A stretch of 64,000 nt of DNA from CAZHGD01 sp964531735 (GTDB lineage Bacteria; Armatimonadota; UBA10988): assembly GCA_964531735.1 (NCBI GenBank), contig CAZHGD010000003.1:62001-126000 (forward strand), written 5' to 3'. Position numbers and translations under genes: made by a program. Below the pieces are notes generated by a model, which was given only the letters and a program-made list of their open reading frames with translations, did no database searches and was not told where the DNA came from. Below are positions 42,588 through 50,978 of this stretch, in pieces; the first letter of the stretch is position 1, and each line of letters opens with the position of its first letter.

Positions 42588-45500
42588 TCACGGCTGTTCG
42601 GCCTTGCCTTGCAGCAACTGCTCCGCAAACGTTCTCGCCGCTGCACTATCGCCCAGCGCCCTAACGCACTCCTCGACGCTGATCGCCTCCTCTGACCAGT
42701 TCGTATTGGTGACCGGGTCGCTGCCGCCGATGATCACGGGCCGATAGGCGCGCAGCAAGGGTAACAGCGCCTTGGCGTCACACGGAGGAGCGCAGGCCCA
42801 AGCGCCGTCTATCCCGAAGCCGAGCACCCGACCTGGCTCAAGCCACTCGGCCTTGGTCAGGCCCTGCGTCCCGTGCAGCAGTAGGCGGTCGTATTCGGCG
42901 CTGCGTACCTTGCTGGTCTGAACGTATCGCGGTGGGGCCATCCGGAGTCCAGTCTGGACGTCCCACAGACCCAGTTCGAGCACCGGGCCGCGCCGGTTCG
43001 GGTGGTCGGCCGATCGTTCGCACCTCGACACCGAAGCCATCCAGCGCTGGTCAGGACTGAAGAAGATGGCGTCAAAGGCGACGTTGCCGGTCAGTTCCCT
43101 GATGACCCGCCATTGGGCGACACTGATGACGCATCCGGCCCCGGTGACGAGCAGATCGCCGTGCGGCGAGACCTGCAGGAGCCGACTGGACGTTGGCAGA
43201 CACAGCGGCTGGCCCCACGGTGCACCAGTCCTGGTATCTGCCAGCCGGACCGTGCGATCCTCGGAGATCGCCGCGAACCACGTGCCATCGGGCGCGAAAA
43301 CCGGCGAGAAAACGCGGTCCTGATACTCGAGTGGCTGGCCGATCGCCTGCCCGGTAGCCGTGTCGAACAGGACGGCGACCGACGGCGAGCCGGCATCCGG
43401 GCGGGTAGACCAGTGCCCATAGCTGACGGCGATCCGTTGGCCGTCGGCGGTGAAGCAATGCCCAGTGACGAACGTACGGTGCTTCCGGATGAGCGCCTGC
43501 GCCTCCGGTTGGGGAACCAGCGGCGTCGGGTGCGAGTGGTGACCGGGAGCTAGGTCGAGTATCGATGCCTCGCCACTGCACAAGCGCTCTGTCACCAGGC
43601 GGTACGCCGGAGCAGGCGGGCCGGGCCGTGGCACGGCAGCCGGTTGGCTCGGTACGGCCAGTGGCCGAACTGACAGACTGTCTCGCGACCAGACACGGAC
43701 GTGCCCGTCGCCACCAGCCAGGGCGAGCCATCGACCAGACGGGTCCAGGTCGGCGTACCGGACGGCTACGGGCAGCGAGATGGCGACGTCGAGCGCGTTG
43801 CCGAGCTGCCCCATTACCACCTTGGTCGGTCCCTGCCGAGTCACCCACGCCGAGCCGTCCTGACTGAGCGCCAGCAGTTCCCGCGCGGCGTCGTTGCGCC
43901 AAAGCTGCTGCGTGAGTACGCCAGTGCGGAGCTCGTGAAGATAGCCGTTCGTGGCGCTGACCACCACCACGCGCTTGCCGTCAGCGCTGATTGCCTTGAA
44001 CCGGCAGCCATCGGCGAGGTCAAGGGAGCCCGTGGTCTCTGTGTGCGGGTCGAGCCACCACAGCTTGCGGTGGCCAACCGTCTCGTCTGCGTCGGGGTCG
44101 GCAGGCAGGAGACCTACTGGAACAGAGCTCGTGCGCACTGCCGGATGGCCCGCACAGTCACAGTCGTCGGTGGCGTCGCCCGCCTCAAGCATGACGATGA
44201 CGCCGTGTGCGCCGGCCACAAAGACCTCGGGTGCGGGCATGATCGCCTGGAGCGACGGTTGCTCAATGTCAAGCGACGTGCCCAGGCGGTACCATGTGGC
44301 CATGCCCTGGTCGTGGATGTCGAACACTCCGAGCAAGGGCGGATCAGTCGATACGACAGTCCTGATCTCCGAACCCGCGCCCGGGGGCACTTGACCTTCT
44401 GCAGACTCGTCGCCAAGCCCGGCGACGCGCTTCCAGCACCCGTGACCCAGTGCGAACACCTGGGTCCGCCGGAAGCCGCTGCCCCACGTCCGGCCGCTGT
44501 GCTCCACAATGCAGTCAGCCAAGGGCCAGGCAAGGTTGAGTACGCCCAGCTCAATGTCATCGGAGACGACGACGGCTCGCTCGTCGGCCAGAAACTGCCA
44601 AGTGTAGACGCACGCTCTGCTGCCAAACGCCTGCCGGGTGGCCAAGGCCACTGCCTGGCCGTCGGGACGGAAGGCGAGATGATCGACCGGCGTCTTGCCT
44701 CCTCGTCTGAGGACGCGACGTTCGCCGCTCTCCAGGTCAGTAACGAAGACGCTGCCGTCGTCGCAACCCGTGGCGAGAAATCGGCCGCAAGGCGAAAACG
44801 CCATGGCGGTGACGTAGCTATCATGAACCAGAAGCCGCTGTGGCAGGCACAGTGTGCCACTGGCTGCCAGGCTGTAGGCGAGTTGAGCCGCCAGCGGGTT
44901 CTCGGCGTCGATCTCCAGTGCTCGCACCGCGTGCCCCAAAGCCTGCGCCTCTTCTCCTCCGTGCGCCAAGCGCAGTGCGGCAGCGGCTTCCGATTGGGCC
45001 GCCAGGCGGAGTGCGCCCGCACGTTCAGTGCGTGCCTTGAGGCCGGCAACGGCAGCCACTGCAGCAAGCAGGCCAACGAGCACCAGCCACCGCACCAGGG
45101 AGCGACGGGCACGCCGCTCCCGCTCGAGCTGCGCGAGCCTGTGCCGTTGCACCAAGTCGTCGAGCGGCACGCCCATCAGGCCGGCGATCAGCTTGAGTGT
45201 GCCGTGCTCGATCACCGCGCGGCAGGCAGGTTGTCTGCGCTCGCTGGCCCGCATCTCGCGGGTCGCTCGAGTGTCGTGCAAACGCACATCGGCGGCGATG
45301 GGCTCCGCGACGCGCAGCTCCGGACAGAAGCACTCGGGCGGCTCGCCGTCGACGATAAGCGTCAGAATGCGATCGCCGCGGCCCAGCTCCTGGCCGAAGT
45401 ACCTGACCTCTTCGTTCACCCACGGCGAACCAGCCGACCTGGGCGAGGCAATGACGATGAGGAAACGCGACAGACGAAGGGCTTCGGTGAGGCGGCCGTG

Positions 45501-45770
45501 AAGGCTTGGGCTGGCGGCCAGATCGGTCTCATCACGGAAGACCGGCGTGAGGCGCTCGGCGATCAGGTGGCCGTCGGGGGTGCGGCGGTGCTGGTATCCG
45601 CCCGGTATGGCGAATGCCTCGATCTGGCCATGGAGCCAAGTGGCCCACTCGATGTGGTCGCGATCGCCATCGCCGCGGAAGGCGCGGTTGTCCAGGTGCG
45701 CATAGCTGATGAAGGCCCAGTAGGCGTACTGTCCCTCATCGTCAGAGCCTCCAACCCGCACTTCGGCCAT
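42588..45770 (-). CDS. TIR-domain transmembrane WD40 protein
   Basis: About 1060 residues. An N-terminal TIR-type domain (about 15-180) has YWAFISYAH at its first strand and SPWVNEEVRYF, where Glu120/121 takes the place of the NADase catalytic Glu of TIR enzymes. A basic stretch (RERRARR) precedes a membrane helix (about 226-244), then an Ala-rich helical stalk and a long WD40-like region (about 310-1050; AFSPCGRFLATGCDDGSVF, FSPDQRWMASVS). The TIR end would be cytosolic; sidedness of the WD40 part is uncertain. Base composition is visibly less GC-rich than its neighbours and the gene is bracketed by a 44-bp direct repeat, so it was probably acquired. A defence or stress-sensing role is inference. 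ATG at 45770 after GGGGTGG. Confidence 0.85.
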   Translation of the reverse strand: MAEVRVGGSDDEGQYAYWAFISYAHLDNRAFRGDGDRDHIEWATWLHGQIEAFAIPGGYQHRRTPDGHLIAERLTPVFRDETDLAASPSLHGRLTEALRLSRFLIVIASPRSAGSPWVNEEVRYFGQELGRGDRILTLIVDGEPPECFCPELRVAEPIAADVRLHDTRATREMRASERRQPACRAVIEHGTLKLIAGLMGVPLDDLVQRHRLAQLERERRARRSLVRWLVLVGLLAAVAAVAGLKARTERAGALRLAAQSEAAAALRLAHGGEEAQALGHAVRALEIDAENPLAAQLAYSLAASGTLCLPQRLLVHDSYVTAMAFSPCGRFLATGCDDGSVFVTDLESGERRVLRRGGKTPVDHLAFRPDGQAVALATRQAFGSRACVYTWQFLADERAVVVSDDIELGVLNLAWPLADCIVEHSGRTWGSGFRRTQVFALGHGCWKRVAGLGDESAEGQVPPGAGSEIRTVVSTDPPLLGVFDIHDQGMATWYRLGTSLDIEQPSLQAIMPAPEVFVAGAHGVIVMLEAGDATDDCDCAGHPAVRTSSVPVGLLPADPDADETVGHRKLWWLDPHTETTGSLDLADGCRFKAISADGKRVVVVSATNGYLHELRTGVLTQQLWRNDAARELLALSQDGSAWVTRQGPTKVVMGQLGNALDVAISLPVAVRYADLDPSGRWLALAGGDGHVRVWSRDSLSVRPLAVPSQPAAVPRPGPPAPAYRLVTERLCSGEASILDLAPGHHSHPTPLVPQPEAQALIRKHRTFVTGHCFTADGQRIAVSYGHWSTRPDAGSPSVAVLFDTATGQAIGQPLEYQDRVFSPVFAPDGTWFAAISEDRTVRLADTRTGAPWGQPLCLPTSSRLLQVSPHGDLLVTGAGCVISVAQWRVIRELTGNVAFDAIFFSPDQRWMASVSRCERSADHPNRRGPVLELGLWDVQTGLRMAPPRYVQTSKVRSAEYDRLLLHGTQGLTKAEWLEPGRVLGFGIDGAWACAPPCDAKALLPLLRAYRPVIIGGSDPVTNTNWSEEAISVEECVRALGDSAAARTFAEQLLQGKAEQP

Positions 45771-45979
45771 GCGACCACCCCGCACGCATCGCGTCTGGCT
45801 ACCGGCACGGCCTGACACGACCGGATGGCTGGCTCACTTCGCGGCCTTAGCCTCCGGTGGCCTGTGCAGCCGGTAGCAACACGACGGCATGGTATGGAGA
45901 TCGACACTAAGCCGCAGTGTCCTTCTGGATGGGAGGTGATCCAAACACAGGCGGCTCGCAGGTGTCAGTGGCAGTGCCT

Positions 45980-46023
45980 GCCCTACAGCGCCAGCGCCGC
46001 CCGCGCCGCGACGCCGATCAGCC
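45980..46023. repeat. right copy of 44-bp direct repeat (3' end of phosphorylase gene)
   Basis: This copy supplies the working stop codon (45983-45985 on the minus strand) and last codons of the phosphorylase gene. The distance between the two copies is 3450 bases. Confidence 0.9.
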
Positions 46024-46744
46024 GCTCGCGGATCGGCGCCCGGGTGAAGTCGCGCACGTCCCATTCGGCGCCGCTGACGTCGTCACCTGCGTAGAGGATG
46101 ACCCCCAGCGGCACCTGGCGGAACTGCGCCACGGCGAGCAGGCTGGCGGCTTCCATTTCCACCGTCAGGCAGCCTTCGGCGCGGCGCCGGCGGATGCGCT
46201 CCGGCGTCTCGCGGTAGACCGCGTCGGTGGTCCAGGTCTTGGCCACCAGCGGGTCGAAGCCTTGCTGCCGCAGCGAGCGCTCGACCGCGGCCACTACCGC
46301 CGGATCGGCGGTGACCTCGCGGCTGGGCGGCAGATAGTGGAACGAGGTGCCTTCGTCACGCACCGCGCGGTCGGGGATGATCAGGTGGCCACCCACGATG
46401 TCGCGGTCGAGCACGCCACAACCGCCGGTCAGGATGAACCGGCGGCAGCCCAGGGCAATCAGCTCCTCCAGCCGCGCCGCCGACAGCGGGCCGCCCACGC
46501 CGGGGTTGTGTAGGGCCACGCGCTGCCCGTCGAGGTCCAGTTCGTAGACCGGCCACGGACCGAGGCCGGTGTCGCACTCGAAGATGACCTGGGTGCGCCC
46601 GGTGGCGGCCAGGTGCGCCACGGCTTCCGGCAGGATCGCCAGGACGCAGGCTGCGGGCATGTCGCGTGGCGACAGCAGGTTCGCCGGCTCGATCAGGGCC
46701 GGCACGGTGGGGTCGTATTCGGTCAGCGGCAGGTCGGCGAACAT
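45983..46744 (-). CDS. nucleoside phosphorylase family protein (PNP/UDP type)
   Basis: A 253-residue enzyme of the purine/uridine phosphorylase fold, which splits nucleosides with phosphate. Visible blocks are HNPGVGGPLSAARLEELIALG, the Gly-rich FILTGGCGVLD, and CLTVEMEAASLLAVAQF, where the VEMEA Glu/Met pair binds the ribose in the family. The usual base-recognition Asp may be in YAGDDVSG. The ATG at 46744 after GAGG fits family length; an open frame continues 36 codons upstream. The last 13 codons form one copy of a 44-bp direct repeat, so the gene end has been rebuilt by the insertion of the neighbouring TIR-WD40 gene without changing the protein. Confidence 0.85.
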   Translation of the reverse strand: MFADLPLTEYDPTVPALIEPANLLSPRDMPAACVLAILPEAVAHLAATGRTQVIFECDTGLGPWPVYELDLDGQRVALHNPGVGGPLSAARLEELIALGCRRFILTGGCGVLDRDIVGGHLIIPDRAVRDEGTSFHYLPPSREVTADPAVVAAVERSLRQQGFDPLVAKTWTTDAVYRETPERIRRRRAEGCLTVEMEAASLLAVAQFRQVPLGVILYAGDDVSGAEWDVRDFTRAPIRERLIGVAARAALAL

Positions 46745-46872
46745 GGTGGCCTCGGCGGGCAGGTGCTCAGTAGTCTGGTCACCGGTGGTTGTCGGCGCCG
46801 GCGGTCGATCCTCCCGGCAGGTTCGGTCGGACCGGCTACGAACCAGCGCCATGACATCGGAGCCCGGACCGG

Positions 46873-47748
46873 ATGATCATCGACATTCACACCCATTCGC
46901 TCATGCTGCACGACCCGCGCCAACGGGCCATCTCGCGCTGGACCAGTCCCGAGGAGCTGCTGGCCATGTGGGCTGACCTGGGCATCGCCAAGGGCGTGGT
47001 GCTGCCGCTGGTCCACCACGAAATCGGCACCGTCCTGCAGACGACCGAGAACGTGCTGGACATCTACAACCGCTGGCCCGACCGCGTGATCCCGTTCTGC
47101 AACCTGGACGCGCGCTGGAACTTCAACCGCGCCGATGCCGACTACACGCCGGTGTTGGAGCACTACCAGGCGCTGGGCTGCAAGGGCTTCGGCGAGTTCG
47201 TCAGCAACCTGTGGTGGGACGATGACCGCGTGCTCAACCTGCTCTCGCACGTCGAACGGGTCGGCCTGCCGCTGCTGTTCCACGTGGCCAGCCAGGAGCG
47301 CGGTCAGTACGGCCTGATCGATGACTGGCGGCTGTCCAAGCTGGAGCTGGTCCTGGGCAAGTTCCCGCGCTTGCAGTTCATTGCCCATTCGATGGGCATC
47401 TGGTCCAACCTCAGCGGCGACGCGACCGAGGCCAACTGGATGGGCTATCCGACCGGCCCGGTGACGCCCGGCGGCCGGCTGCCCGAGCTGTTGCGCCGCT
47501 ACGACAACCTGTGGTGCGACATCTCCGCGGGCAGCGGCAACAACGCACTGGTGCGCGACCGCGAGTTCGGCTATGCGTTCCTGCAGGAGTTCGCCGACCG
47601 CATCCTGTTCGGCACCGACATCTGCGGACCGGGGCAGGAAGTGCCGCAAGTGGACACGGTCAACGCGGCGCTGGCCAGCGGCGTGCTCAGCCCGGCCAAC
47701 TACGAGAAGATCTGCTGGCAGAACGCCACGGCGCTGCTGGGGCTGTAG
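46873..47748 (+). CDS. amidohydrolase family metal-dependent hydrolase
   Basis: A 291-residue TIM-barrel hydrolase of the amidohydro_2 type. Metal ligands are seen in IDIHTHSLM (strand 1), LLFHVASQ (strand 5), FIAHSMGIW (strand 6) and the Asp of LFGTDICGPG (strand 8). The SPANYEKICWQNATALLGL ending is typical of the family. No signal peptide, so cytosolic. It is divergent from the phosphorylase gene with 128 bases between. Family members are decarboxylases or lactonases acting on sugar acids or aromatics; the substrate here is unknown. Confidence 0.85.
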   Translation: MIIDIHTHSLMLHDPRQRAISRWTSPEELLAMWADLGIAKGVVLPLVHHEIGTVLQTTENVLDIYNRWPDRVIPFCNLDARWNFNRADADYTPVLEHYQALGCKGFGEFVSNLWWDDDRVLNLLSHVERVGLPLLFHVASQERGQYGLIDDWRLSKLELVLGKFPRLQFIAHSMGIWSNLSGDATEANWMGYPTGPVTPGGRLPELLRRYDNLWCDISAGSGNNALVRDREFGYAFLQEFADRILFGTDICGPGQEVPQVDTVNAALASGVLSPANYEKICWQNATALLGL

Positions 47749-47754
47749 CCGTAG

Positions 47755-47792
47755 CGACGGCCGGGGCGCGGACCTCAGCACCCCGGCCGTCG
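47755..47792. terminator. bidirectional hairpin terminator between convergent genes
   Basis: CGACGGCCGGGG pairs perfectly with 47781-47792 around a 14-base loop. It starts 7 bases after the amidohydrolase stop and ends 8 bases before the stop of the convergent CBM-like gene, so it can serve both. Confidence 0.7.
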
Positions 47793-47799
47793 AGTCGGC

Positions 47800-48801
47800 C
47801 TACTTCGCCTGGGCCACCAAGGCCACGTCGTCGAAGTCCGCCTCGGCGCCCTGGCCGTTGACCGCCAAGGCCAAGGTCACTTTGGTCGCCTCGGGGAACT
47901 TGGTGGTGTCGAGGGTGCCGGTGACCTGCGTCCACTGGCCGGGCTGGCCGGCGGCCGGGAACTCCATCTGGCCGAGCCAGGCGTTGTCGCTGGCGTAGTC
48001 GAACTTGATCAGCGCGCTGCCGCTGACCAGGCGGACCCAGCCGCTCAGCGTCCAGGTCTTCTTGCGGTCCAAGTCCTGGGGCTCGCCGTAGACCACCAGC
48101 CAGCTTTGGTCGCACTTCAGCTTGATGCCGCGCACGCCGCTGCGGGCCGCATCGGCGGTCCAGGTGACCACCGGCTTCTCGTTCTCCGGATTGGCCACCG
48201 CCCAGCTCGTCGGCATGGTGCCGAGGCCCACCTCGAAGCTGCTGTTCGGCTGCAAGCCGCCGTCTGCCAGCTTCGGCACCTCGTAGAGCCCGACCTCGTC
48301 GAACCAGGCCTGGCCGTCGCCGGCCATGACCACGGCGAAGCCGACGAAGTTGGCCTCGGGGAACTTGGTCGGGTCGTCCACCAGCCGGATCTCGCGCCAG
48401 TCGCCGGCCTCGGCGTTGACCGCGCCGATGTTGTACTCGCCGACCCACTGGTCGTCTTTGAAGTAGTCGAACTTGACCAGCGCCTGTCCGTCGCCCTGGT
48501 ACTTGACCTGCCCGCCGGCGAGGTAGCTGCTGGCCGCCTTGCGCGCGGTCTTGGCGCAGCCGGCCACGGCCCATTCGCACTTGCCTTTGATGGTCAGGCA
48601 CTTGGCGCTCTTGTAGCCCGGCGCCACCAGGGACGGTTTGGCGGCGCTGCCCTCGTTGGTGACGAAGAACCAGCCTTCCGGCAGCCCGTTGTCACCGGCC
48701 GCGACCTCGAAGCCCGGGCTCGGCACCAGGTTCTGGGGCGCCTGCGCCCAGACCGGAATCGACAGCAGACCGACCACCCCCAGGACCGCACAGAGACGCA
48801 T
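47800..48801 (-). CDS. secreted protein with two CBM4/9-like carbohydrate-binding domains
   Basis: A 333-residue exported protein. The signal peptide is RLCAVLGVVGLLSIPVWAQA. Two homologous beta-sandwich modules follow: the first starts NLVPSPGFEVAAGDNGLPEGW and the second LQPNSSFEVGLGTMPTSWAV, both with the N-x-S-F-E start and P-x-x-W turn of CBM4/9/22-like modules. VKFDYFKDDQWVGEYN matches IKFDYASDNAWLGQME, confirming the duplication. No catalytic domain is present, so it is a binding or adhesion protein. ATG at 48801 after GGGAGG. Confidence 0.78.
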   Translation of the reverse strand: MRLCAVLGVVGLLSIPVWAQAPQNLVPSPGFEVAAGDNGLPEGWFFVTNEGSAAKPSLVAPGYKSAKCLTIKGKCEWAVAGCAKTARKAASSYLAGGQVKYQGDGQALVKFDYFKDDQWVGEYNIGAVNAEAGDWREIRLVDDPTKFPEANFVGFAVVMAGDGQAWFDEVGLYEVPKLADGGLQPNSSFEVGLGTMPTSWAVANPENEKPVVTWTADAARSGVRGIKLKCDQSWLVVYGEPQDLDRKKTWTLSGWVRLVSGSALIKFDYASDNAWLGQMEFPAAGQPGQWTQVTGTLDTTKFPEATKVTLALAVNGQGAEADFDDVALVAQAK

Positions 48802-48957
48802 GACAACCTCCCGTGAACCAACCGACAGCGAAGCCCGTGTGGGGCCGCAGTGACGCCGGCACGCCCAGGGCGGGTCGTGCCGCGGTACGCTTGCCTGAGT
48901 CAAACGGTGTACATATGCCCAGCGGGCACCGGCGTCAAACCGACCGGCGGGCCGTCC

Positions 48958-49929
48958 TCAGGCCGGCGTGGCGAACAGCCCGTCGGTGGCGGAGGCCGGA
49001 GCGGCTTCCGGGCTCTCCAGGGCAAAGCGCACCGCGGCCTCGATGCGCTCGTCGGTGGCGGCGGCAATGGCGGCTGCGCCGGCCTCATCCAGCAGACCGT
49101 CGGCGCGGAGCCGGGCGGCGGTGATCGCCAGCGGGTCGTGGGCCGCCCACTCCTGCTCCTCGTCTCGCGTGCGGTAGGGCCGCTCGGAGTCGCCCTTCGA
49201 GTGGCCGAAGGTGCGGTAGGTCTTGGCCTCCAGCAACGTCGGCCCGCCGCCGGCGCGGGCGCGCTCCACCGCGGTCACCGCGGCGTCGTAGACGGCGTCG
49301 AGGTCGTTGCCGTCGACCACCTGGCCGGGCATGCCATAGCCTGCGGCGCGATCGGCCACGTTGGCCACCGGCGAGGTCTGCTTGATGTGCGTGCCCATGG
49401 CGTAGAGGTTGTTCTCGCACACGTAGACGATGGGCAGGTGCCAGGCGGCGGCGACGTTGACCGCTTCGTGAAACGCGCCCTGGCCGGTGGCGCCGTCGCC
49501 GAAGAAGGCCACCACCACCTGCGACTCGTGCCGGTGCGCAATGGCCAGGGCGGCGCCGGTGGCGATGGGCAGACCGCCGGCGGTGATGCCGTTGCTGCCC
49601 AGAAAGCCGATCTCGTAGGCGGCCACGTGCTGGCTGCCGCCGCGGCCCAGGCTGTAGCCGGTGACCTTGCCGAACAGCTCGGCCATGAGCTTGTCGACGC
49701 AGCCGCCCTTGGCGATCAGGTGCCCGTGGCCGCGGTGCGTGCTGCTGACCTGGTCATCGGGTCGCAAGGCGGCGCAGATGCCGGCGGCCGAGGCTTCCTG
49801 GCCGCAGCAGGCGTGCGCCGTGCCCTTGATGTGCCCCTGGCCGAAGAGCTCCATCAGGCGCTCGTCGAAGCGGCGAATCAGGTGCATGACCCGATACCAG
49901 TGCAGACGCTGAGACGGCTCGAGCGGCAT
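48958..49929 (-). CDS. thiamine-diphosphate-dependent dehydrogenase E1 component, alpha subunit
   Basis: E1-alpha subunit (pyruvate/acetoin/branched-chain type) of 323 residues. The ThDP/Mg motif is present as [16 protein letters not shown] followed by [11 protein letters not shown] (GDG-x(n)-NN). [12 protein letters not shown] and [14 protein letters not shown] match the active-site loop, and [13 protein letters not shown] matches the phosphorylation-loop region. ATG at 49929 follows AAGGAGG. Such enzymes need a beta subunit, usually encoded next door, and often an E2; none lies in this window, so the partner must be elsewhere. It is divergent from rpmB. Confidence 0.88.
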   Translation of the reverse strand: MPLEPSQRLHWYRVMHLIRRFDERLMELFGQGHIKGTAHACCGQEASAAGICAALRPDDQVSSTHRGHGHLIAKGGCVDKLMAELFGKVTGYSLGRGGSQHVAAYEIGFLGSNGITAGGLPIATGAALAIAHRHESQVVVAFFGDGATGQGAFHEAVNVAAAWHLPIVYVCENNLYAMGTHIKQTSPVANVADRAAGYGMPGQVVDGNDLDAVYDAAVTAVERARAGGGPTLLEAKTYRTFGHSKGDSERPYRTRDEEQEWAAHDPLAITAARLRADGLLDEAGAAAIAAATDERIEAAVRFALESPEAAPASATDGLFATPA

Positions 49930-49943
49930 TTGGAGCGGCCTCC

Positions 49944-49972
49944 TTGCCACAACCCGCGTCGTATGATAGCAT
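49944..49972 (+). promoter_or_regulatory. promoter of rpmB
   Basis: TTGCCA, 17-base spacer, TAGCAT. Start near 49979, about 20 bases before the ATG, with GAGGAGC as ribosome binding site. Confidence 0.5.
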
Positions 49973-49997
49973 AGCGCTTCGCACCGAGGAGCAACCG

Positions 49998-50189
49998 ATG
50001 GCACGGATCTGCGCGATCTGCGGCAAAGAGCCGCGGGTCGGACACAATGTAAGCCACTCGGAACGCAAGACCAAGCGCCTGTTTCGGCCGAACCTGCAGC
50101 GTATCCGCATCGTCCTGAAGGGCGAAGTGACGCGCGAGCTCGTCTGCACGAGCTGCATTCGTGCCAACAAGGTGACTCGCGTCGCCTAG
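49998..50189 (+). CDS. rpmB: 50S ribosomal protein L28
   Basis: A 63-residue ribosomal protein of the zinc-binding form. It has [18 protein letters not shown] at the start and [11 protein letters not shown] at the end, giving the two CxxC pairs that bind one zinc, with [14 protein letters not shown] text between ([15 protein letters not shown]). The ATG at 49998 follows GAGGAGC; it is monocistronic, being followed at once by a terminator. Confidence 0.96.
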   Translation: MARICAICGKEPRVGHNVSHSERKTKRLFRPNLQRIRIVLKGEVTRELVCTSCIRANKVTRVA

Positions 50190-50215
50190 CGGCCCGAAGC
50201 TTATTGTTTGCCGCG

Positions 50216-50242
50216 AGACCGCCCCTGGTGGGCGGTCTTCTG
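50216..50242 (+). terminator. rho-independent-type terminator of rpmB
   Basis: AGACCGCCC pairs exactly with GGGCGGTCT (50230-50238) around a 5-base loop, followed by a weak T-rich tail (TCTGCGTTT). It shows that the next reading frame starts downstream of it. Confidence 0.75.
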
Positions 50243-50269
50243 CGTTTGGGCCGTACTCAGGGGCCCCGC

Positions 50270-50908
50270 GTGGCTGACGCCGTCACGAGCTGGATCGAGC
50301 ATGGCCTGTTGCAGGTGGTGCACCACCTGAGCGGCGAAGGCTGGGTGGACCAGACGGCTGAGAGTCTGGCCGTGGTGCTGCCGCCGGTCACCGGTCTGGT
50401 GCGTCTGTGGGGCCACTTCGACACCGCGCGCGCGGCCGGCTTCGCCGCCGCGTTGCAACAGCCGCAGCTCCGCGCGGCCACGCGCGCCGCCGCCGTCGAG
50501 TTCTGTGCGTGGCCGTCGGCCACCGTGGCCGGTGTCCTGCGCCGCGCCGAAGCCGACGCCGTGGCCGAGCCCTGGCGCTCGCGTCTGCCCGAAGACCTGC
50601 TGACCGACGTGGCCGACCGTGTTGCCGTGGCCTGGGCGCTGCACCAGCCCGAGGCGCTGGCCCAGGTCTACGAGCGCCTCTACACCCGCCGTGGCCGCCG
50701 GCCCATCGCCAGCGGACTCTGGCAGCAGGCCATCAGCACCGAGGCCGCCCGCCGCACGCTACTGCCGCCCGCCGCCCACCTGCCCGCCGGCGACACGGCC
50801 GAATGGGTCAAGCAGGCCCACTGGGGCCTGACGGCGGCGCAGCGCGCCCGCGCCAGCCTCGCCCTCGCCGCCGCGGCGTGGGCTGAAGAGGAACCTGCCG
50901 GCCGATGA
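50270..50908 (+). CDS. hypothetical helical protein
   Basis: A 212-residue protein without recognisable family. It is almost entirely helical and rich in Ala, Arg and Trp-bearing turns (EHGLLQVVHHLSGEGW, VYERLYTRRGRRPIAS, TAEWVKQAHWGLTAAQRARA). No signal peptide or membrane segment is clear. The open frame begins at 50204, but that part contains the rpmB terminator, so I use the GTG at 50270. It is followed 70 bases later by a lipoprotein esterase gene. No function can be given. Confidence 0.5.
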   Translation: MADAVTSWIEHGLLQVVHHLSGEGWVDQTAESLAVVLPPVTGLVRLWGHFDTARAAGFAAALQQPQLRAATRAAAVEFCAWPSATVAGVLRRAEADAVAEPWRSRLPEDLLTDVADRVAVAWALHQPEALAQVYERLYTRRGRRPIASGLWQQAISTEAARRTLLPPAAHLPAGDTAEWVKQAHWGLTAAQRARASLALAAAAWAEEEPAGR

Positions 50909-50978
50909 TGAACGGCCCGGTGGTCCGGGGGCGGCCGAGGGCCACAGCGGCCCACGCCGCCCGCCCGAAGGAGCGGTG

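Noticed and set aside
43701..45815. Plus-strand open frame opposite the TIR-WD40 gene
   Set aside because: TIR, membrane and WD40 features are all on the minus strand; the plus-strand frame shows none.
42530..46023. Reading the TIR-WD40 insert as an insertion sequence or transposon
   Set aside because: No transposase, integrase or terminal inverted repeat is present, and a 44-bp repeat is too long for ordinary target-site duplication.
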